A stretch of 64,000 bases of DNA from Gammaproteobacteria bacterium (GCA_018826295.1 JAHJZX010000014.1:46138-110137), one strand, 5' to 3'. Positions 44,415 to 52,816 are shown, counted from the stretch's first letter. The notes: generated by a model from the sequence alone, not told the origin. Numbers and translations are program-made.

Positions 44415-45262
44415 AACAATATTTGCAGCTGTGTCAGCGTATTATCGAACACGGTAGCTGGGTCGAAAACCAGCGTACAGGTAAGCGCTGCCTGACAGTT
44501 ATCAATGCCGATTTGGAATACCGGGTTGACCAGAATGCCTTTCCATTGATAACCACCCGCAAAAGTTATTGGAAAGCGGCAATAGCAGAATTACTCGGCT
44601 ACATTCGAGGTTACAGCAGTGCCGCTGAGTTCAGAGAGCTGGGCACTAAAACCTGGGACGCCAATGCTAATGACAACGCTGATTGGTTAGCAAACCCGCA
44701 TCGCAAAGGTACTGATGATATGGGGCGTGTTTATGGCGTACAGGGCCGAGCCTGGGCCAAACCAGATGGTAGCACACTTGATCAGTTGAAAAAGGTTGTC
44801 GACAACCTAAGCCGTGGTATAGATGATCGTGGCGAGATAGTGACTTTTTACAACCCCGGCGAGTTTGATATGGGCTGTTTGCGGCCTTGTATGCACACGC
44901 ACAACTTCTCGTTACTGGGCGATACGTTGTACCTGACCAGCTTTCAACGTTCTTGCGATGTACCTTTAGGGCTTAATTTTAATCAAATTCAAGTGTTTAC
45001 CTTATTGGCACTGGTAGCGCAGATTACCGGACATAAACCGGGTATTGCTTACCATAAAATCGTTAATGCCCACATCTATGAAGATCAGCTGTCGCTGATG
45101 CGCGATGTACAGCTAAAACGTGAGCCATTTCCATCACCTGAATTGGTAATTAATCCGGACATTAAATCATTGGATGATCTGGAAACCTGGGTCACGCTTG
45201 ATGATTTTGAAGTGCGTGGCTATCAGTGCCATCCGGCAATTCAATATCCGTTCTCGGTTTAG
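44411..45262 (+). CDS. thyA: Thymidylate synthase
   Basis: 283 residues. It converts dUMP to dTMP with methylenetetrahydrofolate. The active-site Cys is in [15 protein letters not shown] near residue 183, and other marks are [20 protein letters not shown] and HIYEDQL. The length is that of the longer ThyA class, with an insert near 85-110. Start overlaps the lgt stop (ATGA). Confidence 0.97.
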   Translation: MKQYLQLCQRIIEHGSWVENQRTGKRCLTVINADLEYRVDQNAFPLITTRKSYWKAAIAELLGYIRGYSSAAEFRELGTKTWDANANDNADWLANPHRKGTDDMGRVYGVQGRAWAKPDGSTLDQLKKVVDNLSRGIDDRGEIVTFYNPGEFDMGCLRPCMHTHNFSLLGDTLYLTSFQRSCDVPLGLNFNQIQVFTLLALVAQITGHKPGIAYHKIVNAHIYEDQLSLMRDVQLKREPFPSPELVINPDIKSLDDLETWVTLDDFEVRGYQCHPAIQYPFSV

Positions 45263-45293
45263 TTGTTATTGTCAAAACTTCGCCGTCAAATAC

Positions 45294-45309
45294 TGGCCTG
45301 AAATTTGCT
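45294..45309 (+). promoter_or_regulatory. Sigma-54-type promoter of the flgO-like pair
   Basis: TGGCCTGAAATTTGCT has the GG and GC of the -24 and -12 elements at the exact spacing and TTGCT in full. It lies 33 bases before the ATG at 45342. Confidence 0.65.
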
Positions 45310-45341
45310 TTGTTAGTTCCAGGCCAGTATCTGAGGTGGGT

Positions 45342-45959
45342 ATGAAACAGTTAATCTTATGCAGTGTAATGCTGCTACTGCAATGGTGGCAGCCGGCGTT
45401 AGCCGCTACCAGGCATGATAGCAGCCAAAAGTCGCAACCGGAACTCAGCCGCTACGCGTTGGATTTTTACACCAATCGCGTAGCCGACAATTTATTTCGC
45501 CAGTTAAATACCGAGCTATTACCGCGTGTTGCGGCTCCGCAATTGTCTGTTGCCAGCTTTTTGCCATTAAACTCGCTTGAGTTAACTGCGGCAGATGCCG
45601 ATGAACGGGCTTTGGCAAATCAGCTTGCTGACAGCATGCTAAGTCATGCTCTGGCCAAGGGCTATAAAGCCTACGACTACAGATTACGCAGTGAGTTGCT
45701 GCTGTTGTCCGGTCATGAACAAGCCTTGTCGCGCCAGGCAGCTGAGCTGTCAACTGGGCAGCTGGCCAATGCTATTTTGTCTGGTAGCTATGTAATGCAG
45801 GAAGACGGCTATGTGATTAATGCGCGGATAATTGACGTTAGCACTAAACAAGTACTGGCAGCGGTAACCGATTACATACCCGGCAATGTATTTTGGAGTG
45901 AGCAGCAGGTTAAGCAACGCGGCGACTATCTGTATCGTAGCAGCAGGGGAGAAAAATAA
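45342..45959 (+). CDS. FlgO-domain protein 1 (outer-membrane flagellar protein family)
   Basis: 205 residues from MKQLILCSVMLLLQWWQPAL (signal peptide; a far upstream frame start inside thyA is rejected). The FlgO domain covers about 45-200: LSVASFLPLNSLEL, ANQLADSMLSHALAKGYKAY, ILSGSYVMQEDGYVINARII and KQVLAAVTDYIPGNVFW. FlgO of Vibrio is an outer-membrane protein needed for full flagellar stability, with FlgP and FlgT. The first of three consecutive family members; it ends with TAATG overlapping the next start. Confidence 0.8.
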   Translation: MKQLILCSVMLLLQWWQPALAATRHDSSQKSQPELSRYALDFYTNRVADNLFRQLNTELLPRVAAPQLSVASFLPLNSLELTAADADERALANQLADSMLSHALAKGYKAYDYRLRSELLLLSGHEQALSRQAAELSTGQLANAILSGSYVMQEDGYVINARIIDVSTKQVLAAVTDYIPGNVFWSEQQVKQRGDYLYRSSRGEK

Positions 45960-46600
45960 TGAAACAATTGATTCCTACTTTGGTACTACTGCTGTGTGGC
46001 TGTGTGCAGCAAGGCCCGGCAAATAATGTCCGGCTAACGGGTGAACCACCGGCAGAACGCAGCCAGCGCGTCGAACAGCAGCCAGGGCTTGGGCACAGCG
46101 CACCAGATCAGTTTTACCGGCAGCAACCTATTACAACGGTAAACGAGTACTCACGCAATATAGTGCATGAGCTAATGCAGCAGCATCAGGCGTTGGATGA
46201 CAATGCGATGGTGGCGGTTACTGACCTTAGTTATACCGATTCTACATTAGATCAGGGCTCCTTGTTTGGTCATCACTTTAGTGAAGCGATGATCTATGAT
46301 CTGCATCGCTTCGGTGTGCCGGTACTGGATTACAAAGCGACAGATTATATCCGTGTCACGCCCGATGGTGACTTTGTGCTAAGCCGTAACTTTGAAGAGT
46401 TAAAAGCTGAATTGCCGATAAAGTATGTGATTACCGGCACTATGACCATGCATCAGCAAGGTTTACTGGTGAACGCCCGCTTGATCCAAATAGACACTAA
46501 AAGAGTAATATCTGCCGCCAGAACTTTTGTGCCGAATCATATAGTTCGGGCGTTGCAGCAATGGCAACAACAGCAAACGTTACGGCTGAAACAGGGCTAA
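45959..46600 (+). CDS. FlgO-domain lipoprotein 2
   Basis: 213 residues. Lipobox LLLCGC with Cys 15, so it is an envelope lipoprotein. The domain (about 60-205) has MVAVTDLSYTDSTLDQGSLF, HHFSEAMIYDLHRFGVPVLD, IRVTPDGDFVLSRNFEELKA and IKYVITGTMTMHQQGLLVNA. It overlaps the preceding gene by one base and must be translated with it. It is closer in pattern to the third member (IRVTxxGDF(V/I)xSR, ARxIxxDxKxVxSA) than to the first. Confidence 0.82.
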   Translation: MKQLIPTLVLLLCGCVQQGPANNVRLTGEPPAERSQRVEQQPGLGHSAPDQFYRQQPITTVNEYSRNIVHELMQQHQALDDNAMVAVTDLSYTDSTLDQGSLFGHHFSEAMIYDLHRFGVPVLDYKATDYIRVTPDGDFVLSRNFEELKAELPIKYVITGTMTMHQQGLLVNARLIQIDTKRVISAARTFVPNHIVRALQQWQQQQTLRLKQG

Positions 46601-46646
46601 TATGCCTGCGTGGCATAAATAAGCGGGCAATTTTAAGCGTTTACAT

Positions 46647-46673
46647 TCAAGAATCGGCGTTTTGCACCGATAA
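46647..46673 (+). promoter_or_regulatory. Sigma-28-type promoter of the third flgO-like gene
   Basis: TCAA-N15-ACCGATAA matches the sigma-28 consensus TAAA-N15-GCCGATAA with two mismatches, 65 bases before the ATG at 46739. Confidence 0.55.
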
Positions 46674-46738
46674 GATACGGTAATAGCAGCAACATCAGGC
46701 TAGCTGCTTTTGCTGTTGAATTTATCGGAGAGCGCTGC

Positions 46739-47425
46739 ATGAAAAACATCTTACTGACAATAGCCGTAGCCAGCTTGTTGACAGCCTGCCACAGCCTTAA
46801 TGGAAGCAGTAATAGTTACATCGAATGTAACAGTAAAGCCAGCTGCAATAGCGACACGCCAGGCCCGTCGGCTGAGATGCAGCAGGCATCAGTGCAAGCG
46901 GCATCACCCAACCAGCAACAGTCTGAGCCCCAATACGGTGCTACGGTAATCTTTCCTTATACCGGCAATCAGCATTCACATAAGCAGTTGTCTGATTATG
47001 CCAGCCAGATGTCGATGCAATTGGTTGAAACTCTGCATGCTTTCCCTGCTGGGGCAAAAATAGCCATAGCGTCCTTTGTTGAACTTGGCCCTGAACTGGA
47101 TGTGAGCAACAGCCTGGGTAACCAGTTAGCTGAAAGCTTTATTCATCAAATGCAGCAGTATGGTTTAGCGGTGGCCGATTTTAAAACCACTAACAATATC
47201 AGGGTAACAAAGCATGGCGATTTTATATTCAGCCGCGAGCATAGCCGGCTGCAGACATCACAAAAAATTGATTATGTATTGGCCGGCACTATGCTGTATA
47301 CGCCAAAGGGTATAATGGTGAATGCCAGAGTGATTCATTTTGACAGCAAAGTGGTGGCGGCCAGTGCGCAGCAGCTGATCCCGCATTTTGTTATCAGCAC
47401 ATTGTACCCAATAACCAAGGGCTAG
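46739..47425 (+). CDS. FlgO-domain lipoprotein 3
   Basis: 228 residues. Lipobox SLLTAC with Cys 17; residues about 20-75 form a low-complexity linker rich in Ser, Asn and Gln. The FlgO domain (about 85-225) has KIAIASFVELGPELDVSNSL, QLAESFIHQMQQYGLAVADF, IRVTKHGDFIFSREHSRL and IDYVLAGTMLYTPKGIMVNA. It has its own candidate sigma-28 promoter, unlike the sigma-54 site of the first two members, so it may be made later, with the filament. Confidence 0.82.
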   Translation: MKNILLTIAVASLLTACHSLNGSSNSYIECNSKASCNSDTPGPSAEMQQASVQAASPNQQQSEPQYGATVIFPYTGNQHSHKQLSDYASQMSMQLVETLHAFPAGAKIAIASFVELGPELDVSNSLGNQLAESFIHQMQQYGLAVADFKTTNNIRVTKHGDFIFSREHSRLQTSQKIDYVLAGTMLYTPKGIMVNARVIHFDSKVVAASAQQLIPHFVISTLYPITKG

Positions 47426-47537
47426 CTAACGCTGATACATGGGCTGCCGATTTTTTCGGCAACTGAAAATTTAAGCAAAAGCCAATGATAGTAAACGCTT
47501 TATTCATCCAGCCGGCTATGCTAACTTACGCCGCTGT

Positions 47538-47612
47538 TGCCCTATAGTTAAATGGATATAACGGCCCCCTCCTAAGGGGCAGTTGCAGGTTCGATTCCTG
47601 CTGGGGCAGCCA
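47538..47612 (+). tRNA. tRNA-Arg (anticodon CCT)
   Basis: 75 bases with encoded CCA. Acceptor TGCCCTA pairs with TGGGGCA (one G-U). D stem GTTA/TAAC, anticodon stem GCCCC/GGGGC with loop CTCCTAA, so the anticodon is CCT, reading AGG. T stem GCAGG/CCTGC with loop TTCGATT. It sits between a flgO-like gene and flgT (6 bases from the flgT stop). No terminator T run follows, and no integrase is near. Confidence 0.93.
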
Positions 47613-47618
47613 TATCTG

Positions 47619-48746
47619 TTAGCGCGGCGCTATAGTGACTAAATCCCCAGCCTGAATATGACTGACTAACTGCTGTTGTTGCGGTATGGCCCAACTACGG
47701 TGCTGGTTTACACTTTGCACTGTCAGGCGGATCGGGCTGTGTAATAACTGCCTGATTGCCGGTTGGCTAGGGTGGCGCTGTATTTGTATAATTTCCAGGG
47801 TATCACCCACTTTTAGCCCTTGAGCAGTACCCATGTTTAATGTTAGTTGCTGTTGCTGTACCTGGCTAACTTGGCTTAGTAATGGCTGACAGCGCAAATG
47901 TTGTTGCACATCTTCGGCAACAGCATGCAATATAGTGGCGATTTTACTGCCATATGGCATATTCCAGAATGCCTGGCTGTGGCTGTCTGGTGTGTTTGGC
48001 TCTTTATAAGGCCAGGGTGCTGCTGTGCGATATTCCTGCTGAAATACTATCTGTTGTTCAAATAAATCATATAAGGTTACATCCAGCGCAAAAAAACGCT
48101 CTTTACTGGCATCTTGCCAAAAGCTATTGGTAGTGTTGCCCATAGATAAATCAGTGATTTGCGCGGTAAGTAAGTATTGACTACCTTCACTAAACAGTTG
48201 CTGTGTCAGCTGATGGTTTAATTGCTCCAGACTGATATGGGTTGCTATTGCACTGACCATGGCAACCGGGCTGTAATCTCGCAGCTGCTTATCCAATTGC
48301 TGAGTTGCATCGCGCGGCAGGTTAAATAAATTGCCATGAATAGCATCCTGGCGGGGCAGTAACTTAAACGGGCTTAGCAGCAAAGTTTTACGATAATTAT
48401 TGCTTTGGCAGTGGCGTTGCTGAGGCAGGATTTCAGCTCGCAATGTCACTGTCAGCATGTTCTGACTTTTAGTTTCTGACAGCAACTGCACCTGTTGTAT
48501 TTCTGAATGGCTGTCCAGCTGGTACTGTTCATTTTGTAAAATGCCATTAACCAATTGCTGTGAGGCGCTGAAACTGGCGCCTGAAAACAGGGCTGCACGT
48601 TTTAATGCATCGTTAATGGCAGCTTCACGTGCCTGCACCAGATTGCCGCGCTCCACTGCAGCCTGGCCGCTTACCTCATACCAGGTTGCGAAGCCGGTTT
48701 GGCTGAATACTAATAGCAGTATCATGCTGAGTGAATATTTCTTCAT
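47619..48746 (-). CDS. flgT: Flagellar H-ring protein FlgT
   Basis: 375 residues with signal peptide (LSMILLLVFSQTGFA). The N-terminal part, WYEVSGQAAVERGNLVQARE and AAINDALKRAALFSGASFSA, is the FlgT-type domain seen in outer-membrane ring proteins of Vibrio polar flagella. A middle domain (KTLLLSPFKLLPRQDAIHGN) and a C-terminal SH3-like part (LNMGTAQGLKVGDTLEIIQI) complete the three-domain layout. FlgT builds the H ring around the L/P ring and helps place MotX/MotY in Vibrio. Divergent from flgP with its own sigma-54-type site. Confidence 0.85.
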   Translation of the reverse strand: MKKYSLSMILLLVFSQTGFATWYEVSGQAAVERGNLVQAREAAINDALKRAALFSGASFSASQQLVNGILQNEQYQLDSHSEIQQVQLLSETKSQNMLTVTLRAEILPQQRHCQSNNYRKTLLLSPFKLLPRQDAIHGNLFNLPRDATQQLDKQLRDYSPVAMVSAIATHISLEQLNHQLTQQLFSEGSQYLLTAQITDLSMGNTTNSFWQDASKERFFALDVTLYDLFEQQIVFQQEYRTAAPWPYKEPNTPDSHSQAFWNMPYGSKIATILHAVAEDVQQHLRCQPLLSQVSQVQQQQLTLNMGTAQGLKVGDTLEIIQIQRHPSQPAIRQLLHSPIRLTVQSVNQHRSWAIPQQQQLVSHIQAGDLVTIAPR

Positions 48747-48800
48747 ACATTAACGGCTCTATTTTGTTGTAGGTGACTGTTGTTTATTACTCTTTGTGAA

Positions 48801-48816
48801 AGCAAATTACGTGCCT
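48801..48816 (-). promoter_or_regulatory. Sigma-54-type promoter of flgT
   Basis: Read on the minus strand, AGGCACGTAATTTGCT matches the sigma-54 consensus TGGCACG-N4-TTGCW at all but the first base. It lies about 55 bases before the flgT ATG. Its plus-strand neighbour for flgP is 21 bases away. Confidence 0.7.
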
Positions 48817-48837
48817 ATTATCAGCTTGAAGGAATAG

Positions 48838-48853
48838 TGGCGCAATTTTTGCT
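48838..48853 (+). promoter_or_regulatory. Sigma-54-type promoter of flgP
   Basis: TGGCGCAATTTTTGCT has perfect -24 GG and -12 GC spacing and full TTGCT, with two mismatches in the outer box. It lies 38 bases before the flgP ATG. Confidence 0.68.
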
Positions 48854-48891
48854 TTTTGATAAAAAGATACAACCGTTAAAAGAGAACCGCC

Positions 48892-49362
48892 ATGCGTAAA
48901 ATTATCCTGTTGCGTAGCCTGATTGCATCTATGTTGGCTTTGTCAGCCGTGAGTTGCAGCCAGTTTTATGACCGTCATGTCGAATATGCTGATGTTAAAC
49001 CCGATAACTACCCGGTGCTCAGGGCGTTGGGTTATGCACCAATAGCTTTGCAATCAGGTGACACTGAGCAACACAAAATGCTGCAGGCGATGAAGGCATC
49101 CAAACTTGAAGCCTATCGCGAGCTCACTGAAATGGTGTATGGTCAAAGAATTGACGCAAGCAACAAACTGGGCGCTATGTTGTTGCGTGATGACGAACTG
49201 ACAGTACAGGTGCAAGGCGTGATACGTGGTGCCAGAGTAATCAAGACTTATGCCGTTAACGGCACATACATTACAGAGTTAGAATTGGATTTTAAACAGG
49301 TGCAACATCTGTATCAGAATGTGCAGCCTAGACAGACAATTAACCGGGTACGCTATTTTTAA
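48892..49362 (+). CDS. flgP: Flagellar outer-membrane lipoprotein FlgP (LPP20 family)
   Basis: 156 residues. Lipobox ALSAVSC with Cys 22. The LPP20/FlgP domain covers about 50-150: LQAMKASKLEAYRELTEMVY, GQRIDASNKLGAMLLRDDEL and VQVQGVIRGARVIKTYAVNG. In Vibrio FlgP makes an outer-membrane ring with FlgO at the flagellum base. In most Vibrio flgO and flgP are adjacent; here flgP is 1.5 kb from the nearest flgO-like gene, with the tRNA and flgT between. Confidence 0.85.
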   Translation: MRKIILLRSLIASMLALSAVSCSQFYDRHVEYADVKPDNYPVLRALGYAPIALQSGDTEQHKMLQAMKASKLEAYRELTEMVYGQRIDASNKLGAMLLRDDELTVQVQGVIRGARVIKTYAVNGTYITELELDFKQVQHLYQNVQPRQTINRVRYF

Positions 49363-49373
49363 GCGCTGATAAC

Positions 49374-49808
49374 TCAGGCTTTAATGCCTTTACCTTTACT
49401 ATCGACGGCGGGCTGGCCTTTGCTGGTATACGTAAGACCGGATTTACCCCGGCTGGACAACAATTCGTGTTTAAACTGAGCCAGTCTTAACTGGCTTTGT
49501 TCCATCGTTAACTGATTCACGTCATTTTGTTGTTTGCATTGCGCCAGTAAGGCGTCGAGTACCGCTACCTGTTGCTTAAAGTCGTCTAGCTCTTTACTTT
49601 GTGCCAGTTCGGCGGTGTTAGCCAGTTGGTTGTCTGTTTGCTGGATCAGTTCAAGCAGCTTCACTTTTTCTACTGTTAGCTGTTCGAGGCTGTCGATATC
49701 ACGGTTGGCGAGGGCGGCAAGTTCTTGCCGTAATAACGACAACAGCACATCCAGGTGCTGTTGTTGCAGTTGTAACAAAGAGGCAATGCTGTCAGGGATT
49801 AGCGTCAT
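49374..49808 (-). CDS. flgN: Flagellar export chaperone FlgN
   Basis: 144 residues, helical. LLQLQQQHLDVLLSLLRQEL, LANRDIDSLEQLTVEKVKLL and LIQQTDNQLANTAELAQS fit the long antiparallel helices of FlgN, the chaperone of FlgK and FlgL. It overlaps flgM by 4 bases (ATGA). Little sequence conservation is expected, so context carries much of the call. Confidence 0.85.
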   Translation of the reverse strand: MTLIPDSIASLLQLQQQHLDVLLSLLRQELAALANRDIDSLEQLTVEKVKLLELIQQTDNQLANTAELAQSKELDDFKQQVAVLDALLAQCKQQNDVNQLTMEQSQLRLAQFKHELLSSRGKSGLTYTSKGQPAVDSKGKGIKA

Positions 49809-50125
49809 TTTTTGCCAAATATTTCGCTTTCAAACTGCACGATACGCCGTGCCAGTTGCTCAACATTGATCTTGTATTTGCCTTCAGCAATAGCTTGCTT
49901 AATTTTGTCGACCTTTTCTTGATCGACGCCACTGCTGTTGCTTGCTTTGTCTGTTAACTTAGCAAATTGTTGCGCTTGCGGCGTAATAGACACTGAATCC
50001 TGTTTTTGATTCGCGGTCTGAGTCGCATTTTGCTGTACAGTGGTTTGCTGACGTTGCTGGTTTTGTTCAACCTTGTCAGTTTTAACCTGCCCTGTATTTT
50101 GCAGGTTGTTGACATTAATAGCCAT
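49805..50125 (-). CDS. flgM: Anti-sigma-28 factor FlgM
   Basis: 106 residues. The C-terminal half has the FlgM signature: VDQEKVDKIKQAIAEGKYKI followed by NVEQLARRIVQFESEIF. The first 50 residues are a low-complexity stretch rich in Gln, Asn and Thr, as in other FlgM. FlgM binds sigma-28 until the hook is finished and then leaves the cell. A near-perfect sigma-28 promoter lies 42 bases upstream, so FlgM is under its target's control. Confidence 0.93.
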   Translation of the reverse strand: MAINVNNLQNTGQVKTDKVEQNQQRQQTTVQQNATQTANQKQDSVSITPQAQQFAKLTDKASNSSGVDQEKVDKIKQAIAEGKYKINVEQLARRIVQFESEIFGKK

Positions 50126-50166
50126 AATATGACCTCATTACCTTATTACAGTTCCCTATGCTCAGG

Positions 50167-50193
50167 TTAGCGGCAGCAGACAGCAAAACTTTA
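50167..50193 (-). promoter_or_regulatory. Sigma-28-type promoter of flgM-flgN
   Basis: On the minus strand TAAAGTTT-N11-GCCGCTAA matches 15 of 16 bases of the sigma-28 consensus TAAAGTTT-N11-GCCGATAA. It lies in the flgA-flgM gap, just after flgA. Confidence 0.75.
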
Positions 50194-50202
50194 GCATAAT
50201 TT

Positions 50203-50907
50203 TTAAAAAGTAATACTGACGCGGTTAACGGCGACGACTTCAGCTTTTACGGTGCGTTTAGACTGTCTGTTTTGTATCGGGATCACATCGCCCAGGCTAC
50301 CATCAGACATTGCAATTCCCGACGCTGAAACGTCCAGGCCATTATCCCTGATGGCTATTGTAACAACATCTCCTTTGCACACAAGGCATAGATCCTGGAA
50401 GGTTAAAATTTGTCCCATCGACAAGGATCTTTTAGTTTTAGCGCCAATAACAGCATTGGCATCCGCCACCAGATTACCCCGAACAAACCGGCGGGCCCGG
50501 TTTGTAGTTTCCAGCATATCGGCTGTTATCAGGCTTCCTGTAGAAATGTTTTGTCGCAGCACCAGAGTTGCGACAATTTCATCTATTCTGACCGGGGCAT
50601 ATAACTGCCAGGCGGTGGTGTCGTTGCAGCGGATCACTATAGTGTTTTGCCGCTGTGTTAACAGTTGCGACAAGCTAAAATCTAACGCTTGCTCACAGTG
50701 TTTTGTACCAATACGTGGGTCCAGGCTGCTGATATCTGTTTGATACACTGTTGTCGTGTCGTTTGCCAATTGTGCATCAAGCCATTGCTGCGCCAACGTG
50801 GTGAGCTGCTCAGGGCTATAACTTTCCGGTTGACTATAAAGCGGTAGACTACTGCAAAGGCAAAGCCAGATAAGACTATGTCTGATTAAATTTTCGTACT
50901 TTTTCAT
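50203..50907 (-). CDS. flgA: Flagellar P-ring chaperone FlgA
   Basis: 234 residues with a signal segment (LIRHSLIWLCLCSSLPLYS). The C-terminal SAF-like domain is seen in VRIDEIVATLVLRQNISTGS, LITADMLETTNRARRFVRGN and DVVTIAIRDNGLDVSASGIA. FlgA assists FlgI ring building in the periplasm. It is first in a minus-strand group with flgM and flgN, divergent from cheV. Confidence 0.92.
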   Translation of the reverse strand: MKKYENLIRHSLIWLCLCSSLPLYSQPESYSPEQLTTLAQQWLDAQLANDTTTVYQTDISSLDPRIGTKHCEQALDFSLSQLLTQRQNTIVIRCNDTTAWQLYAPVRIDEIVATLVLRQNISTGSLITADMLETTNRARRFVRGNLVADANAVIGAKTKRSLSMGQILTFQDLCLVCKGDVVTIAIRDNGLDVSASGIAMSDGSLGDVIPIQNRQSKRTVKAEVVAVNRVSITF

Positions 50908-51036
50908 ATAGTTTCGGCTATGCTTTAGTTGCTGGTGGTTATAACATACGGCGATAATTTGACGCTAATTGCTATTCCACATCGGATTTAAGCAATTTAG
51001 CAAGAATCGATCCGATACGTAGCAGAGGAGCGGCAG

Positions 51037-51966
51037 ATGGCCGGTATTTTAGACGCGGTGAATCAGCGCACACAGTTAGTCGGACAAAATCGGCTTGAGC
51101 TGTTGTTGTTTAAGTTGGCAGGCCGCCAACGCTATGGCATTAACGTGTTTAAAGTTCGTGAAGTTTTGCAATGCCCTCCACTTACTGCTATCCCTAAGCG
51201 CAATAAATACGTAAGAGGCATAGCCCATATTCGTGGCCAGACTATTTCAGTAATTGATTTAAGTTTGGCAACCGGTGGCCGTGCCATTGACAATACCACT
51301 GACAGTTTCATTATTATTGCTGAATATAATCGTTCGGTGCAGGGCTTTTTAGTCAACTCGGTAGAACGGATTATAAATATCAACTGGGAAGCCATTATGG
51401 CTCCGCCTAAAGGTACCAGTGGCAAGCAAAGTTATCTGACCGCCGTTACTGAAATTGATAAAGAGCTGGTAGAAATTCTCGATGTAGAAAAGATCCTTGA
51501 AGAGATTTCACCTTCACCTACAGCGATAACCAGAGCACTGGATACACAAAGCATTACCGCAGATTTAGGTGACAGGTTAATTCTGATTGCTGATGACTCG
51601 GTAGTAGCCCGTAACCAGGTGAAACGGGCCCTGGAAAGTCTGGGTGTAAAGATGCATCTGGTGAATAATGGTAAAGAGGCGCTGCACTTTTTAAAGCAGA
51701 TTGCTGAGGAATGTCAGGAATCGGTAACGGAAAAAGTGGGTTTACTGATTTCGGATATTGAAATGCCGGAAATGGATGGATATACCCTGACGGCTGAGAC
51801 CAAGCTGGATCCTAAACTTAAAAAATTACATGTTATTCTGCATACCTCATTAAGTGGCGTCTTTAATCAGCAGATGGTTCAAAAGGTCGGCGCAGATGAT
51901 TTTATTGCTAAGTTTAACCCGGATGAACTGGCAGAGTCTGTTCAGAAGTGGCTGCATGCGGAATAA
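51037..51966 (+). CDS. cheV: Chemotaxis protein CheV
   Basis: 309 residues. An N-terminal CheW domain (about 20-165: LLLFKLAGRQRYGINVFKVR, REVLQCPPLTAIP, RGQTISVIDLS) is followed by a response receiver (about 182-305: LILIADDSVVARNQVKRALE, LISDIEMPEMDGYTL with the phospho-acceptor Asp, and LHTSLSG). CheV couples receptors to CheA and tunes adaptation. Its position before cheR and flgB is that of Vibrio polar flagella. Confidence 0.95.
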   Translation: MAGILDAVNQRTQLVGQNRLELLLFKLAGRQRYGINVFKVREVLQCPPLTAIPKRNKYVRGIAHIRGQTISVIDLSLATGGRAIDNTTDSFIIIAEYNRSVQGFLVNSVERIININWEAIMAPPKGTSGKQSYLTAVTEIDKELVEILDVEKILEEISPSPTAITRALDTQSITADLGDRLILIADDSVVARNQVKRALESLGVKMHLVNNGKEALHFLKQIAEECQESVTEKVGLLISDIEMPEMDGYTLTAETKLDPKLKKLHVILHTSLSGVFNQQMVQKVGADDFIAKFNPDELAESVQKWLHAE

Positions 51967-51982
51967 CCTTTAAGGATGAACG

Positions 51983-52816
51983 GTGGCAAATAAAGATCTA
52001 CAAGACAAAGAATATGTGTTGTTCCGGGATTTTCTGGAGCAGCAATGCGGTATTGTATTGGGTGACAATAAACAATATCTGGTAAAAAGCCGGCTGGCGC
52101 CGCTGATGCAGCGCTTTAGTGTGGCAACTTTGTCTGAATTGGTAAGCAAAACACTAAGCCCCTTTGAGCGCCAATTACGTTCTGCAGTTATTGACGCCAT
52201 GACAACCAATGAAACCTTATGGTTTCGCGATACTTATCCTTATGAGCTACTAAAAAAGCAGATTTTGCCGGAGCTGGAAAAAACTTGCCGCACCGTCAAA
52301 ATATGGTCGGCTGCCAGTTCAAGCGGACAGGAACCATACTCTATCGCTATGACAGCCCTGGAGTACCAGCAAAGCAGACCCGGCGCTTTTAGTTTGGGCG
52401 TCAACATACTCGGCACAGATATTTCAAACACTATGCTGGAACATTGCCAGCGCGCTGAATATGATGGTTTGGCGCTATCGCGCGGTTTATCGCCCGAGCG
52501 GCGGACTAAGTTTTTTGAAGACAGCGGCAAAGGCATGATGCGTATAAAAGATAATGTGCGCAAAAATGTCAATTTTCGTCATCTCAATTTACTGGACAGC
52601 TACACCTTGCTGGGTAAGTTTGACATTATATTTTGCCGCAACGTACTGATTTATTTCTCTGCTGATGTAAAAGCGAAAATAATTCATCAGTTTTCCCAAT
52701 CGCTAAACTCTCGCGGCTACTTGTTTCTTGGTGCGTCTGAGTCGTTGTCCAGCCTGAACAGTGATTTTGAAATGATCCGCTGTAATCCGGGTATTATCTA
52801 CCGCAAAAAAATCTGA
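51983..52816 (+). CDS. cheR: Chemotaxis protein methyltransferase CheR
   Basis: 277 residues. It adds methyl groups to glutamates of chemoreceptors. The N-terminal helical domain runs to about residue 75, with TTNETLWFRDTYPYELLKKQ next. The SAM-binding part has KIWSAASSSGQEPYSIAM, LGTDISNTMLEHC, FDIIFCRNVLIYFSADVKAK and a closing GYLFLGASESL. GTG start at 51983, 16 bases after cheV. Confidence 0.95.
   Translation: MANKDLQDKEYVLFRDFLEQQCGIVLGDNKQYLVKSRLAPLMQRFSVATLSELVSKTLSPFERQLRSAVIDAMTTNETLWFRDTYPYELLKKQILPELEKTCRTVKIWSAASSSGQEPYSIAMTALEYQQSRPGAFSLGVNILGTDISNTMLEHCQRAEYDGLALSRGLSPERRTKFFEDSGKGMMRIKDNVRKNVNFRHLNLLDSYTLLGKFDIIFCRNVLIYFSADVKAKIIHQFSQSLNSRGYLFLGASESLSSLNSDFEMIRCNPGIIYRKKI

Noticed and set aside
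47445..47470. Terminator for the third flgO-like gene
   Set aside because: TGCCGA and TCGGCA pair, but the T run is in the loop and not after the stem, so this is not a standard intrinsic terminator.
50908..51036. Sigma-28 or sigma-54 promoter for cheV-cheR or flgA
   Set aside because: GGCGATAA occurs at about 50950, but there is no TAAA-like box at 15 bases and no GG/GC pair with the right spacing on either strand. No promoter called.
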